From positions 625,661 to 689,660 of the forward strand of contig JAEXAB010000003.1 of the NCBI GenBank assembly GCA_023394875.1: DNA of 64,000 nucleotides. Direction: 5' to 3'. Positions within the stretch are counted from its first letter, which is position 1. Every line of letters begins with the position of its first letter. Below, one piece after another: positions 53,523-62,124 of this stretch. The notes under the pieces were generated by a model. The model was given only the letters and a program-made list of their open reading frames with translations, made no database searches and was not told where the DNA came from. Source of the DNA: Bacillota bacterium (lineage in GTDB: Bacteria > Bacillota > Clostridia > Christensenellales > DTU072). The translations under genes were made by a program, and so were the position numbers.

Positions 53523-53723
53523 TTAATTCTCCGTATTTTCCAAGCGGTATTTGCACAAACCGTTGTTTTCGTTTTCGGCAAACTTGCCGTATTTGCAGTA
53601 TGCGCATAGCTTTACTGCTATTAATGAGTTTTCTTTGGGCGCATAAAAAGAACAGCTGTCGCGCGAAAAAATTCGTATCGCTTCCACTCTTTTTTCCACC
53701 TCGCTTGTGCGGTCTTCTTGCAT
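53523..53723 (-). CDS. Small Cys-containing protein upstream of the adhesin
   Basis: 66 residues with VKLCAYCKYGKF and GLCKYRLENT, a compact Cys pattern that could bind a metal. GGAGG lies 9 bp before the ATG, better than for the overlapping frame. It ends 3 bp before the giant adhesin ATG, and the adhesin SD lies within its last codons, so the two are translated together. A TATAAT box (complement 53796-53801) lies about 70 bp upstream without a clear -35. Family not recognised. Confidence 0.7.
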   Translation of the reverse strand: MQEDRTSEVEKRVEAIRIFSRDSCSFYAPKENSLIAVKLCAYCKYGKFAENENNGLCKYRLENTEN

Positions 53724-53863
53724 TGATTGTTTCCTCCAACATGTATTATTTTTGCGTAAAAAATAGCCTTCTCTTATTATAAAAATCTAGTCTAAATTAT
53801 ACTTGCAAAAAAATGTAGCGTTATAAGCTCTGCACGAAAGGTCGGTTATATCGCATCAAGCGA

Positions 53864-53903
53864 CAAAAAAACCTCCGCCCATATTTAGGCAAAGGTTTTT
53901 TTA
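53864..53903 (-). terminator. Terminator after the histidine kinase gene
   Basis: AACCTCCGCC and GGCAAAGGTT pair with a two-base internal mismatch around CATATTTA; T7 follows on the minus strand. Confidence 0.75.
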
Positions 53904-53934
53904 TTGATATAATGTTAAAAAAAATTGTTGATAT

Positions 53935-55221
53935 CTAAGTTATTTTTTTGATGGGCAAAACAATGCGTGTAAAAAACTCCTCTCCTTGCTGCCGTATATC
54001 CAGCATTCCGTTATATTTTTTTACTATGCTTTGCACGCTTAATAGCCCTGTCCCTCCTCCAATCTTTGTAGTAACGGGAAGTCCATTTTCAAAGGTGAGG
54101 TTCTTTCCTACGCTGTTTTTTATTTCTATAAAAATGCTTTCATTTTCTATAGTGGAATGATAACAGATATGTTTATTGTCACTGCCGCATTGCTTGCAAG
54201 CTTCTAGGGCGTTTTCAAAAATATTCGACAAAATTATTCCTATATCGGTTTGAAAATAAGAAAAAGCTTCATCGGACTCCGAGCGCGCCACAAAATCTAT
54301 ATTAAGGTCTCTTGCCCGCCTCTCATACAAACGGAAAACTGCGTTTAATGTGGGGTTTTTGCTAAATTCTTTTAACGCGCCTCCAATAATACTATCGTCA
54401 TATTCCTTAAGATACACCCTAGCACCCTCAATGTCGCCTTGACTTAGGTACTCAAGTAAAATAGAGTTGTGGTGTCTGATATCATGCCTATTCTGCTTAG
54501 CAGCACTGACAAAACTTTCGTATGAATTCACTTCGCTTGTCAATATCTCCTCATTTGCTTTCCTCTTGAGGTTTTCTTCTCGAAGTATAGCTTTTTGCTT
54601 TATGCTTTTAAGAGAAAATATTATCGATATATAAGTCAAAATAGTAACAAGTGTCAAAAAACAAAAATAGACAACATTATCGCTCATAGAATCTTCTATA
54701 TTGCCTAAAGATACCATTATATAAAGATAGTTTGCAAAAATCCCCACTATAGGCAATAAAAAAGCCTCCCAGTTTTCGGACACTTCCAAAAATAGAGGGC
54801 GCAAAAATTTGTGGAGAAGTATTATCGTGAGACCAAACAATATCACACGGATAATTGTAACAGCATAATTAGGATGAGGAAAAAATCCAGCAAGGTAATA
54901 GCTTAATATTACAATTATTGAATAAACATTAAGCACGGTAAAGGAATTAAAAAACCACTGCGAAGTTTTGTCATGAAATAGAAACTTGCAAAATATTATA
55001 ACAAAAAAATATACCCCTAAAGTAAAGTAGAGGACTGCGGTATAATTTTTGTTTATATAAAACAAACCGCAAATAATGGTATCTACAACAGACAATAATA
55101 TAGCAAGCAAAACATAAGAACGCACTTTAATTTTCGGGCGCGCCAAAACAGGAAATAGACAAAGCGCGCATATGGCGCTTACACCCCCGCGCAGCAAATC
55201 AGGAAGAATGTTCAAAATCAT
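53935..55221 (-). CDS. GHKL sensor histidine kinase (AgrC/VirS-like)
   Basis: 428-residue membrane sensor kinase. Seen: about six to seven TM segments in the first 200 residues, a coiled linker, the H-box QNRHDIRHHNSILLEYL, the N-box NIFENALEAC, and the G-box GGGTGLLSV. The layout is that of AgrC-type kinases that sense peptides. It starts 1 bp after the regulator gene stop, so the two are translated together. No AgrB or AgrD gene is seen nearby; the signal is unknown. Confidence 0.92.
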   Translation of the reverse strand: MILNILPDLLRGGVSAICALCLFPVLARPKIKVRSYVLLAILLSVVDTIICGLFYINKNYTAVLYFTLGVYFFVIIFCKFLFHDKTSQWFFNSFTVLNVYSIIVILSYYLAGFFPHPNYAVTIIRVILFGLTIILLHKFLRPLFLEVSENWEAFLLPIVGIFANYLYIMVSLGNIEDSMSDNVVYFCFLTLVTILTYISIIFSLKSIKQKAILREENLKRKANEEILTSEVNSYESFVSAAKQNRHDIRHHNSILLEYLSQGDIEGARVYLKEYDDSIIGGALKEFSKNPTLNAVFRLYERRARDLNIDFVARSESDEAFSYFQTDIGIILSNIFENALEACKQCGSDNKHICYHSTIENESIFIEIKNSVGKNLTFENGLPVTTKIGGGTGLLSVQSIVKKYNGMLDIRQQGEEFFTRIVLPIKKIT

Positions 55222-55953
55222 TTAATCCCTCCCTCGAAACATATAGTCAAAATATGTCTGTTTTATTTGTCGAAAACTTCTTCTGGGAATAGGGATTTCT
55301 TTGCCGTTTTTAAGGCAAATTTTGTCGTTTTCTATTATACTTATTGCCTTTTGGTTTACTAAATAGCCTTTGTAAGGACAAACAAACTGCCCTATTGATA
55401 ATTCCTCTAAGTTTTTATGAAGCTCGCTAAGCGTCTGAGCCGCTTCTATCATTTTTCCACTACTTAAAATAACTTTTTGTCTGTGCGCCGCGCTTTCAAT
55501 ATAAACAATGGAGTCCTTATCAACTGTTTCTGTGGTTCCACCGTAGCATTTCAGGCAAACAAATTTTGCCAAATCATTGCTTATATTTTGCATCGCCCTA
55601 TCCATAGCCTCACCGAAATTAGCCTTAGTAAAGGGCTTAAGCAAATAGTGAGCCGCCTTTACCTGAAAGGCATCTACGGCAAATTCGTCAGAGGTAGTCA
55701 AAAAAATAATCTCCGTTTTGTCCTTCCTTTGCCTTATTTCTTTAGCGACGTCAGTCCCTAGCATTCCGGGCATGCAAATATCGAGCATAACAAGGTCATA
55801 ACCTACCTTTTCTTGGCTGTCCAAAAAGTCAAAAGCTTTGTCAAAGGTAAAAATTTCTACATCATCAATTTTTATATCGTCAAGATAATCATTTACGGCA
55901 GCGTTAATAATCTTAATTTGTTCTTTTTTGTCATCGCATATTGCTATTTTCAT
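55222..55953 (-). CDS. LytTR response regulator (AgrA-like)
   Basis: 243-residue regulator. Receiver domain (1-125): acidic pair near ICDDK, phosphoacceptor Asp in DLVMLDICMPG, and the late Lys in YLLKPF. LytTR DNA-binding domain (about 145-240) with IVYIESAAHRQKVIL and YKGYLVNQKAI. It lies between a lipoprotein gene (upstream) and its kinase. Likely targets are the adhesin operon and its own operon, but no LytTR box could be assigned with confidence. Confidence 0.93.
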   Translation of the reverse strand: MKIAICDDKKEQIKIINAAVNDYLDDIKIDDVEIFTFDKAFDFLDSQEKVGYDLVMLDICMPGMLGTDVAKEIRQRKDKTEIIFLTTSDEFAVDAFQVKAAHYLLKPFTKANFGEAMDRAMQNISNDLAKFVCLKCYGGTTETVDKDSIVYIESAAHRQKVILSSGKMIEAAQTLSELHKNLEELSIGQFVCPYKGYLVNQKAISIIENDKICLKNGKEIPIPRRSFRQIKQTYFDYMFRGRD

Positions 55954-56032
55954 AAATACCTATTCTTAGTAAAAAATCATAACTATGCCGCACCACTTTT
56001 ACAAGGCAGGGAGCTCTACTATCCATTTGTGC

Positions 56033-56872
56033 TTAAAGTAAACTAGCGTTAATATTATAAAATATCGGTGATTCACAATAATCTATATTGGCTTTTATAC
56101 GTAATTGGATTGTCTCTGCGCTACCAAAAACTATGCCAGCGGAAGTATAATTCTGCCAAACGACTTCGGATGTATCATTCGCGTTGACTAGAGCATATTC
56201 ATAATTTACTACAGGGTTAGACAGGGTGTAGTTATAGTCGTCGCCTGTTTTTGCAACTTCTAGCTTCTTTAGTATCAAAGCCGTTCCGTCTGCGCTTAAA
56301 TAATAAATATTATTTACAAATTGCATTTCTTCGCTACCGCTTGTAGTATATGCCCAACCGTTTGTTTCGGAATTAACTAAGCCGCTTTGGGGAATATCTC
56401 TACGCATTTCTCCAGTTGACGAGCGTGTTTCGGCAATAGAAGTTATTGCCTTATAACTATCACTTTCTATATCGTAGATATTTTTTACTTTGTAGCTGTA
56501 TGGCGCGCTCAAGGGGCTTTCCTTGTATATAGTCGCTCCGCCGTCTGTCTCATAAGAATCGAGCTTTGTATAAAACTTTAACGTAGAACCCACGCTAGAG
56601 CTTATCTCACTAAAGACCAAAAGCGCAGTGTTTATATGGTTCTGCTTCCAATTGGTAGGTGTGGCATCGCCAAGAGCATATCCAACAAGAATAGTTGTGT
56701 TCAAATTTGAAGCGCTAGTAGTCTCTACATATATATCTCCAAGAGAATCCTGCCTAACAGACGAAACTTGAGTAGTATTAGCCTGCTCTAACTCTATTGG
56801 GGTGGTATCGCAGCCCGCAAACACAAACACCGAAGAGATAATAACGACTAATGCAACAATAATTTTTTTCAT
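56033..56872 (-). CDS. Island lipoprotein upstream of the two-component pair
   Basis: 279 residues from the ATG ending at 56872, supported by GAGAAGG and by an N-terminus MKKIIVALVVIISSVFVF leading into lipobox FAGC; the longer upstream frame lacks signal features. The mature part is beta-rich with no recognised domain (TTILVGYALGDATPTNW, YKVKNIYDIESDSYKA). It is encoded 79 bp before the regulator on the same strand and may be an input or output component of that system. Function unknown. Confidence 0.78.
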   Translation of the reverse strand: MKKIIVALVVIISSVFVFAGCDTTPIELEQANTTQVSSVRQDSLGDIYVETTSASNLNTTILVGYALGDATPTNWKQNHINTALLVFSEISSSVGSTLKFYTKLDSYETDGGATIYKESPLSAPYSYKVKNIYDIESDSYKAITSIAETRSSTGEMRRDIPQSGLVNSETNGWAYTTSGSEEMQFVNNIYYLSADGTALILKKLEVAKTGDDYNYTLSNPVVNYEYALVNANDTSEVVWQNYTSAGIVFGSAETIQLRIKANIDYCESPIFYNINASLL

Positions 56873-56996
56873 AAAAGACCTTCTCTTAATAATTATTTTA
56901 TAAAAGAAGTATAACAAACAATTACTACTTTGTAAATGCTTATTTGCATAGCATATAGGCGTTTTAATCATATACCTACCCATTCAAAGTGCAAAA

Positions 56997-57028
56997 AAAT
57001 ATTCCCGCTTTTTTTATCAGGAATATTG
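56997..57028 (-). terminator. Terminator after the TfoX-like gene
   Basis: AATATTCC and GGAATATT pair around a T-rich loop; T7 follows on the minus strand. Confidence 0.75.
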
Positions 57029-57041
57029 CATTTATATCTTT

Positions 57042-57371
57042 TTATTTCACTTTTGGCTTTTTTACCCTTTTCTTTGGCACCGCCGTAACTTTTTCTAACA
57101 ACAAAATCACTTCCTTTGCCAAATCCTTATCCTCTACATCAAGTATATAATGCTCCTTTGCCCCATCGTAAGGAAAGCCTGATTGTGCGTTTGCCATTAT
57201 TTGATTAATACAATCTGCCTTTTTAACAAATACCGTATTATCACACACCAAAAGTATTGGCTTATCACTCACATAAACCATATACTCCCCAAACATCTTT
57301 TTATACCTAATTTCCCCGATATCAAATATCTGCTCACACACAAAATCTATATATTCTTTAGTCGTCGCCAC
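57042..57371 (-). CDS. TfoX/Sxy N-terminal domain protein
   Basis: 109 residues, one TfoX_N domain. Seen: YIDFVCEQIFDIGEIRYKKMFGEYMVYV, the typical start with the KMFGEY block, then KPILLVCDNTVFVK, and a Lys-rich tail (KKRVKKPKVK). Stand-alone TfoX_N proteins are common on Firmicute elements and are thought to be regulators, but their action is unknown. Divergent from the Nei-like gene. Confidence 0.85.
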   Translation of the reverse strand: MATTKEYIDFVCEQIFDIGEIRYKKMFGEYMVYVSDKPILLVCDNTVFVKKADCINQIMANAQSGFPYDGAKEHYILDVEDKDLAKEVILLLEKVTAVPKKRVKKPKVK

Positions 57372-57504
57372 CTATTTATCCCTCCGTTAACTTAATTATC
57401 ATTATATAGTATAGGACAAAAAAAATCTAGAATAATTTGCCATCTTGACTGCAAACTTGCTATATGCTATTGTAAAAACAATGATAATTATGTGAGGGGG
57501 ATTT

Positions 57505-58320
57505 ATGATTGAACTACCTGAAGGAATTACGCTTGCTAAGCAAATAAACGATTGTTTGATTGGCAAAACAGTAAAAAGTGTTTTGCCCCCCACAAAAATT
57601 CATAAGTTTTGTTGGTTTAACGGCGACCCGATAGATTATGAATCCCGTATAAACGGCAGTACAATAGTAAGCGGAAGCGCGTTTGGGATATTTGTTGAGA
57701 TAGCCTTTGACAACGGGATGCTTCTATGCTTTGATGACGGAGTAAATATTAGATATTGTGAGAATGGGGACATTCCTAAGGACTACCAACTGGCAATACA
57801 TTTTTCCGACGGCTCGGCGGTTGTTTTTACTGTAGCGATGTACGGCGGGATTGTTTTGCACGATGGCAATTATGATAATATTTATTATGCAAAAAGTAAA
57901 ATAGCAATATCGCCTTTTTCTCCTGATTTTGCCAAGTATTATTACAAGACAATGGCGGAGAGCAAGCCAACGCTATCGGCTAAGGCTTTTTTGGCAACAG
58001 AGCAAAGGTTTCCTGGGATAGGCAACGGCGTTTTGCAAGATATACTCTATACCGCGGGAACTAACCCAAAAACAAAAATAAGCACCCTTAGTGACAAGGA
58101 TAAAACGCTTTTGCTAAATTCCATTGTGTCTGTTTTGCAAGAAATGACTGATAAGGGTGGCAGAGATACCGAAAAAGACGTGTTTGGCAACAGCGGAAAT
58201 TACATAACCAAGCTGTCTAAGCTGACAGCCCATAGTTGTTGCCGTGTTTGTGGCGGAGGTATTGTTAAAGAAGCTTACCTTGGCGGCGCAGTATATTACT
58301 GCCCCGTTTGCCAAAAATAG
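57505..58320 (+). CDS. Fpg/Nei-like DNA glycosylase family protein lacking the catalytic proline
   Basis: 271 residues. The fold is that of Fpg/endonuclease VIII base-excision enzymes: N-terminal beta-sandwich (1-125), the H2TH region with ATEQRFPGIGNGVLQDILY (about 165-185), and a C-terminal zinc finger C-x2-C-x16-C-x2-C (CRVCGG...YYCPVC). The N-terminus is MIELPEG where Fpg/Nei have MPELPE, so the catalytic Pro is replaced by Ile while the next Glu is kept. It may bind DNA without classic beta-elimination, or use another nucleophile. GAGGGGG lies before the ATG. Own terminator follows. Confidence 0.87.
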   Translation: MIELPEGITLAKQINDCLIGKTVKSVLPPTKIHKFCWFNGDPIDYESRINGSTIVSGSAFGIFVEIAFDNGMLLCFDDGVNIRYCENGDIPKDYQLAIHFSDGSAVVFTVAMYGGIVLHDGNYDNIYYAKSKIAISPFSPDFAKYYYKTMAESKPTLSAKAFLATEQRFPGIGNGVLQDILYTAGTNPKTKISTLSDKDKTLLLNSIVSVLQEMTDKGGRDTEKDVFGNSGNYITKLSKLTAHSCCRVCGGGIVKEAYLGGAVYYCPVCQK

Positions 58321-58337
58321 CGCAAATTACTTTTGTT

Positions 58338-58378
58338 ATCAACATCCCTACCGTATATTTCGGTGGGGTTGTTTGTTC
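58338..58378 (+). terminator. Terminator after the Nei-like gene
   Basis: AACATCCCTACCG and CGGTGGGGTTGTT pair around TATATTT, followed by T-rich sequence. Confidence 0.78.
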
Positions 58379-58486
58379 TTAATCTGACTTTTATCTAATA
58401 GAAATATCTACTAAGAACATCTCTTTGTCATGGCTACATATTATGGATTGAACAACCTATTTTTTTTAGCACAAGGAGACTTACAA

Positions 58487-59104
58487 ATGGCAATAATTGA
58501 CCAATATAATCTGAAAGCCAGTACGCCTTTCCCTATATCAGGCACAGAAGAAATAACTAAGGATTTGGCACTAAGCGCAAGCATAGCTAGTGCCGCGGGC
58601 GTAGTAACAGGCATCGTCACTTCGGGCGGCTCGCCCATACAGGGCGCAACGGTAAAGCTTTATGATGTCAATGACAATCCGATTGCGCACGATATTGCCA
58701 ACCCTCAAGGCAGGCATACTCTCGCAGGTATTCCCCCAGGCCCCTACAAAATCACAGTTTCAATGCCAGGGTACCTTACTCCCATACCAATCCCATTAAC
58801 CGTTGCTCCCACCCGTCCGACAACTGTCAATATTGCGCTAACAGTCGACCCCGATGCCAATAAAAGCGCTTTGTTCGGTATTATTAGTCAGGCAATAGTC
58901 TTGACTCCTCTAGAAAGCGCCCTAGTCAATATTTATGAGGATGTGGGCGGAGAGCAAACACTGGTTTTAACCACCTTTACAAACAGTAGCGGACAATATT
59001 TTGCTCCAAGGCTAACTTCTGGAGATTATGTCGTCGTTGCAAACAAATTAGGTTATGAGCAAAACACAAGCGCTATTGTTACATTTCAAGGTGAACAGTG
59101 TTAG
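58487..59104 (+). CDS. Carboxypeptidase-regulatory-like repeat protein, truncated
   Basis: 205 residues from the ATG at 58487, set by AAGGAG 8 bp upstream (an ATG 57 bp earlier has no SD). Seen: a short N-terminal IDQYNLKASTPFPISG, then two CarboxypepD_reg/SdrB-like beta domains, VVTGIVTSGGSPIQGATVKL...KITVSMPGYLTP and LFGIISQ...NSSGQYFAPRLTSG. No signal peptide. Related Clostridial proteins as I recall them have further repeats; here the frame ends after ATVTFQ-like sequence, 245 bp before the right att repeat, so it is probably truncated. Confidence 0.78.
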   Translation: MAIIDQYNLKASTPFPISGTEEITKDLALSASIASAAGVVTGIVTSGGSPIQGATVKLYDVNDNPIAHDIANPQGRHTLAGIPPGPYKITVSMPGYLTPIPIPLTVAPTRPTTVNIALTVDPDANKSALFGIISQAIVLTPLESALVNIYEDVGGEQTLVLTTFTNSSGQYFAPRLTSGDYVVVANKLGYEQNTSAIVTFQGEQC

Positions 59105-59182
59105 GGAACATATCAAATTAAGCTTGAATCTTTTATGTTATTAAATATCAAATAATCGTATGTATGGAGCAAATATGAAAGA

Positions 59183-59218
59183 GGCATAAAACTTTTGGCA
59201 TAAAAAAAGGCATAAAAT
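59183..59218 (+). repeat. GGCATAAA repeats left of the right att copy
   Basis: Three copies of GGCATAAA (59183, 59197, about 59209) outside the long direct repeat. They are the same motif as in the arms of both att copies and may be integrase arm-type sites. The rest of 59105-59348 shows nothing else recognisable. Confidence 0.55.
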
Positions 59219-59348
59219 ATCATTAAAAGTTAGAAAAGATGTGAAAGCTATGTAAGATATTTTAAGAAATACGAGATAAATCGCCCGAAAAGTGCAAGAA
59301 ATGTCTATTTTTGTGAGTTTTGAAAGATATTTTAACGGTAGAGAGGCT

Positions 59349-59687
59349 TTGGTAAGGACGAGGTCATGGGTTCAAATCCCGTTAGCAGCTCCAAAAAGCA
59401 CCGAAAACACGAGTTTTTCGGTGTTTTTCTTTGTCTGAAACACTAGTGGTGCAAAATGGCATAAAAAAGGCATACAGCTTTTCTCCTAAACCTTAGACCA
59501 CAGTATTTTAGCAATTGCACCATTTTTTTGACCCTATTTTGAACTTAATGCATAAAAAAGGCATAAAACTTTTAGTCAACTCATCTCTACCCAATATGGA
59601 CACTACTGCTATGTGCTTTGAATATCTTTTGTATCTTTTAACTGTAAAGGCATAAATAAGGCATAAAAAAAAGAGTGGCAAGGTTTT
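59349..59687 (+). repeat. Right long direct repeat (attR of island, attL of next element)
   Basis: Second copy of 45951-46286: starts with TTGGTAAGGACGAGG and carries the tRNA-Thr 3' half, terminator and the GGCATAAA-containing arm (59458, 59550, 59649). The tRNA 5' half is missing; only CGGTAGAG remains just upstream. Confidence 0.92.
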
Positions 59688-59706
59688 CCCTCGCCACTCA
59701 GCTATC

Positions 59707-60198
59707 CTATATCCTTATATATATTATCCTAATATCTCTCCCAGCTTGTCGGCAGCTGCTCTGTCGCTTGATTGTATCATATGCCGCCGCCTGAGCCTTT
59801 CCCATGTTTGCCGTCAGCTTATCAAAACTTGCGGCGGTTTGGTCGACTTTCATTTTTTGCGTCTTAGCGATTTCGTTATTTAGGCTCTTTAACTCGTTTT
59901 CTGCCTTTATAACCGACAACTCTATTTTCTTGTATTCCGCTGCGCTTATGTCACCACGGGCGAACGCTTTGTTTGCACCGTCCTGCTTTTGCTTGAGTAG
60001 TGCAACTTTCTGTGTAGCCGTGCCGACTGCCGATTGAAGATTCTGCATCTTCTTGCTTACCGCTTCTGCATTTTTGCTGTCAAGCTTTAATGCCTTGTCG
60101 AGTTCTTTTGTTTCGGAGGTTGAAGCTTTCAGCGTCTTATTTAAGTCCTTGACCTTTCTGTCTATTTCCTCTAATGAGCGGGCAATTACAACCGCCAT
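59707..60198 (-). pseudogene. N-terminal fragment of a phage tape-measure protein
   Basis: About 163 residues from an ATG with GGGAGGTG upstream. Seen: IARSLEEIDRKVKDLNKTLK and a long coiled coil with KALKLDSKNAEAVSKKM, NLQSAVGTATQKVALLKQKQ and AEYKKIELSVIKAENELKSL, the standard start of Siphophage tape-measure proteins, which are usually over 600 residues. The last 18 residues (from about RQSSCRQAG) do not fit, and the frame ends near the att arm. So a tail gene was cut by recombination at its 3' end. Confidence 0.82.
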
Positions 60199-60275
60199 AT
60201 AAATCACCTCCCTGATTTTTGGGTATGAAAAAAGCGGCCTCTTTGTACACGTTGACAAAAGCCCTTAAAAAGGAA

Positions 60276-60306
60276 AAGAGGATCTGAAAGCCAAATCCTC
60301 TTTTTA
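60276..60306 (-). terminator. Terminator after the cargo lipoprotein gene
   Basis: AAAAGAGGAT and ATCCTCTTTTT pair around CTGAAAGCCAA, with A/T tracts on both sides. Confidence 0.8.
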
Positions 60307-60348
60307 TTGCTTAAATACAGAGCGTTAAAAGTCGCTTTATCTCTCTAA

Positions 60349-60906
60349 TTATTCTGGAGTAAATTCATAGTAGTTTAAGCAAAAATATATGCCTATCTTA
60401 ATGGTATTAATTAATTTTTCTTTTTCACTTATTTTCTGCATATCTACAGACGCTAAATATTCGCAACTTTTCTGTCCTTCATGTGAATAGATAATTGCGC
60501 CGTTTAATGTTGCGGCAACGTTGGTGAAGAAAGACGGAGTTGCACCATATGTCGTTGCGATTTGTCTTATTTTATCGCTTTCGTTTCCATATATAAGAAA
60601 GGAATAACCGCGCGCTTTTATATCAGCAATTCGTTCATCGGTAAACCATTCCGCTACGGCTACCACGATATTTATCTGTGTTGTAAGATTGTCCGGCAAT
60701 TCATTCCGTATTATTTTTACTTTTAGAAAACCCGGTAATTTTGGCAAACCTTCCTCAATTACGACAATAGTGATGTCCTTATTGTTGTCTTTAATCTTCT
60801 TATCGACATAGTTGCTATTGCCGCAAGCAGTTAACGAAACACACACAACAGTTATGAACAGCATTATAAGAAGGGCTTTGCCCGCTAATTTGCATCTTTC
60901 AATCAT
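60349..60906 (-). CDS. Cargo lipoprotein of unknown function
   Basis: 185-residue predicted lipoprotein: a longish N-terminus with hydrophobic ALLIMLFITVVCVSL and lipobox LTAC. The mature domain has alternating strands and helices (ITIVVIEEGLPKLPGF, INIVVAVAEWFTDERI, IYGNESDKIRQIATTYG). No family recognised. It overlaps the stop of the secreted-protein gene by 4 bp, so the two are translated together and may act together. Sits inside a phage gene run, where the tail genes should be. Confidence 0.78.
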   Translation of the reverse strand: MIERCKLAGKALLIMLFITVVCVSLTACGNSNYVDKKIKDNNKDITIVVIEEGLPKLPGFLKVKIIRNELPDNLTTQINIVVAVAEWFTDERIADIKARGYSFLIYGNESDKIRQIATTYGATPSFFTNVAATLNGAIIYSHEGQKSCEYLASVDMQKISEKEKLINTIKIGIYFCLNYYEFTPE

Positions 60907-62048
60907 AAACTAATTGGGAAAAGAATGTTGGTTTGGTTCAATACCGTTTGTGAGTAGTTCTGATTCCAAAGTGTGTTTTTGGAGTTAACTACAACCGAAA
61001 GAACTCTTTGCATTCCGACATTCCCTAACGAATTGTTAACCTGTGCAATCACATAGCTATTCAGCCACATGGTACCTTTCGCGTAGTTACCCGAAAAAGT
61101 ATATCCCAAAGTAACCGTGTCGTTCGCCCCGAATAAATTCGAGGTATCTAAAACCACGACATCGCTCGAGGAGTATGACATGCTTTCAGAATATCCGAAG
61201 TTAATTGAACCTGTGGTACCTGCTGACCCGCCAATAGTTGTGGTTTGTCCTGTGGTGGTAGACCCTTGCGTTGAGTGTGGCGCGTATTCGATGTACTCAG
61301 AAGGAATTGTGCTGTTATACGCTCGGATATTTTGATACGAGGCGCTTACACCAGTAATGTGGGAATCCAACGGCACAAGGCAAAACACGGTAAGTTGAGC
61401 AAAAAACTTACCGTTAAGTGCATCAACATACATGTTCACCATTTTTGTAGTTGCTTGATAGATATCTTTGGTGGAGCCGAAAAGACTAACCTTGCCCCGC
61501 ATGATTGTGGTGGTTTCACTCCAAATACCATATGTTTGCCAGATATTTGTGTCAAAGCTAAAATCGTGGGCAATGTATATGAGGGATTGCGTCCCTGCTT
61601 GAGAAAACATTGAATTTTTGAAATTAGCTATGGCCTTAGATTGCAAAGTCCCCCAATCAAGGTTAATATCTTGGAGATACTTGGCTTCTGCGGCAGAAAC
61701 AAGAAGGGCATCGGAAGACGCTTCCAGATGTACAACAGTCATACCCGATGGAAGAGGTAAAAAGGCAATTGCGTAAGGATATTCCGAGGAGCTATCTATA
61801 CTGCCGACATAATCTCTCATAATGCTCGCATACTGATCATATGTAGCTATTTTTACAATGGCTATCTCATTGGGAGCGGCGATATAATCGTCTAACTGTG
61901 CTATATTTATTATTTTAGCTTCCATACCAATTGTGCTTGCGTTCGCCATTTCGATACTGGGAGCAAAGAGCAAACTAAAAGTCATTGCCAATACGACAAA
62001 AAGACCGACAGCAATAGCAACTTTGAATTTTTGTATACATTTATTCAT
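60903..62048 (-). CDS. Secreted cargo protein of unknown function
   Basis: 381 residues from the ATG ending at 62048, preceded by AAGGA; the longer frame has no SD. Signal peptide about residues 1-35 (AIAVGLFVVLAMTFSLLF then a Ser/Ala cleavage zone). The mature part has IYIAHDFSFDTNIWQTYGIW, a Ser/Thr/Gly-rich linker (STTTGQTTTIGGSAGTTGS) and a beta-rich C-terminus. No LPxTG or TM anchor is seen, so it is probably released, or bound through the co-encoded lipoprotein. Family not recognised. Confidence 0.78.
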   Translation of the reverse strand: MNKCIQKFKVAIAVGLFVVLAMTFSLLFAPSIEMANASTIGMEAKIINIAQLDDYIAAPNEIAIVKIATYDQYASIMRDYVGSIDSSSEYPYAIAFLPLPSGMTVVHLEASSDALLVSAAEAKYLQDINLDWGTLQSKAIANFKNSMFSQAGTQSLIYIAHDFSFDTNIWQTYGIWSETTTIMRGKVSLFGSTKDIYQATTKMVNMYVDALNGKFFAQLTVFCLVPLDSHITGVSASYQNIRAYNSTIPSEYIEYAPHSTQGSTTTGQTTTIGGSAGTTGSINFGYSESMSYSSSDVVVLDTSNLFGANDTVTLGYTFSGNYAKGTMWLNSYVIAQVNNSLGNVGMQRVLSVVVNSKNTLWNQNYSQTVLNQTNILFPISL

Positions 62049-62124
62049 AATAACATCCTTATATTGTGGTGTTTTAATCATACCATGAAAAATTACTTGA
62101 AAATGGGGTGTTTTTAGTGAGAAT

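Noticed and set aside
53494..53742. Alternative 82-codon frame over the small Cys protein
   Set aside because: Its ATG overlaps the SD of the 66-residue frame and has no SD itself; the Cys pattern belongs to the other frame.
53724..56032. agrD/agrB peptide system next to the kinase and regulator
   Set aside because: No AgrB-type membrane protease or short pheromone gene is visible around the pair.
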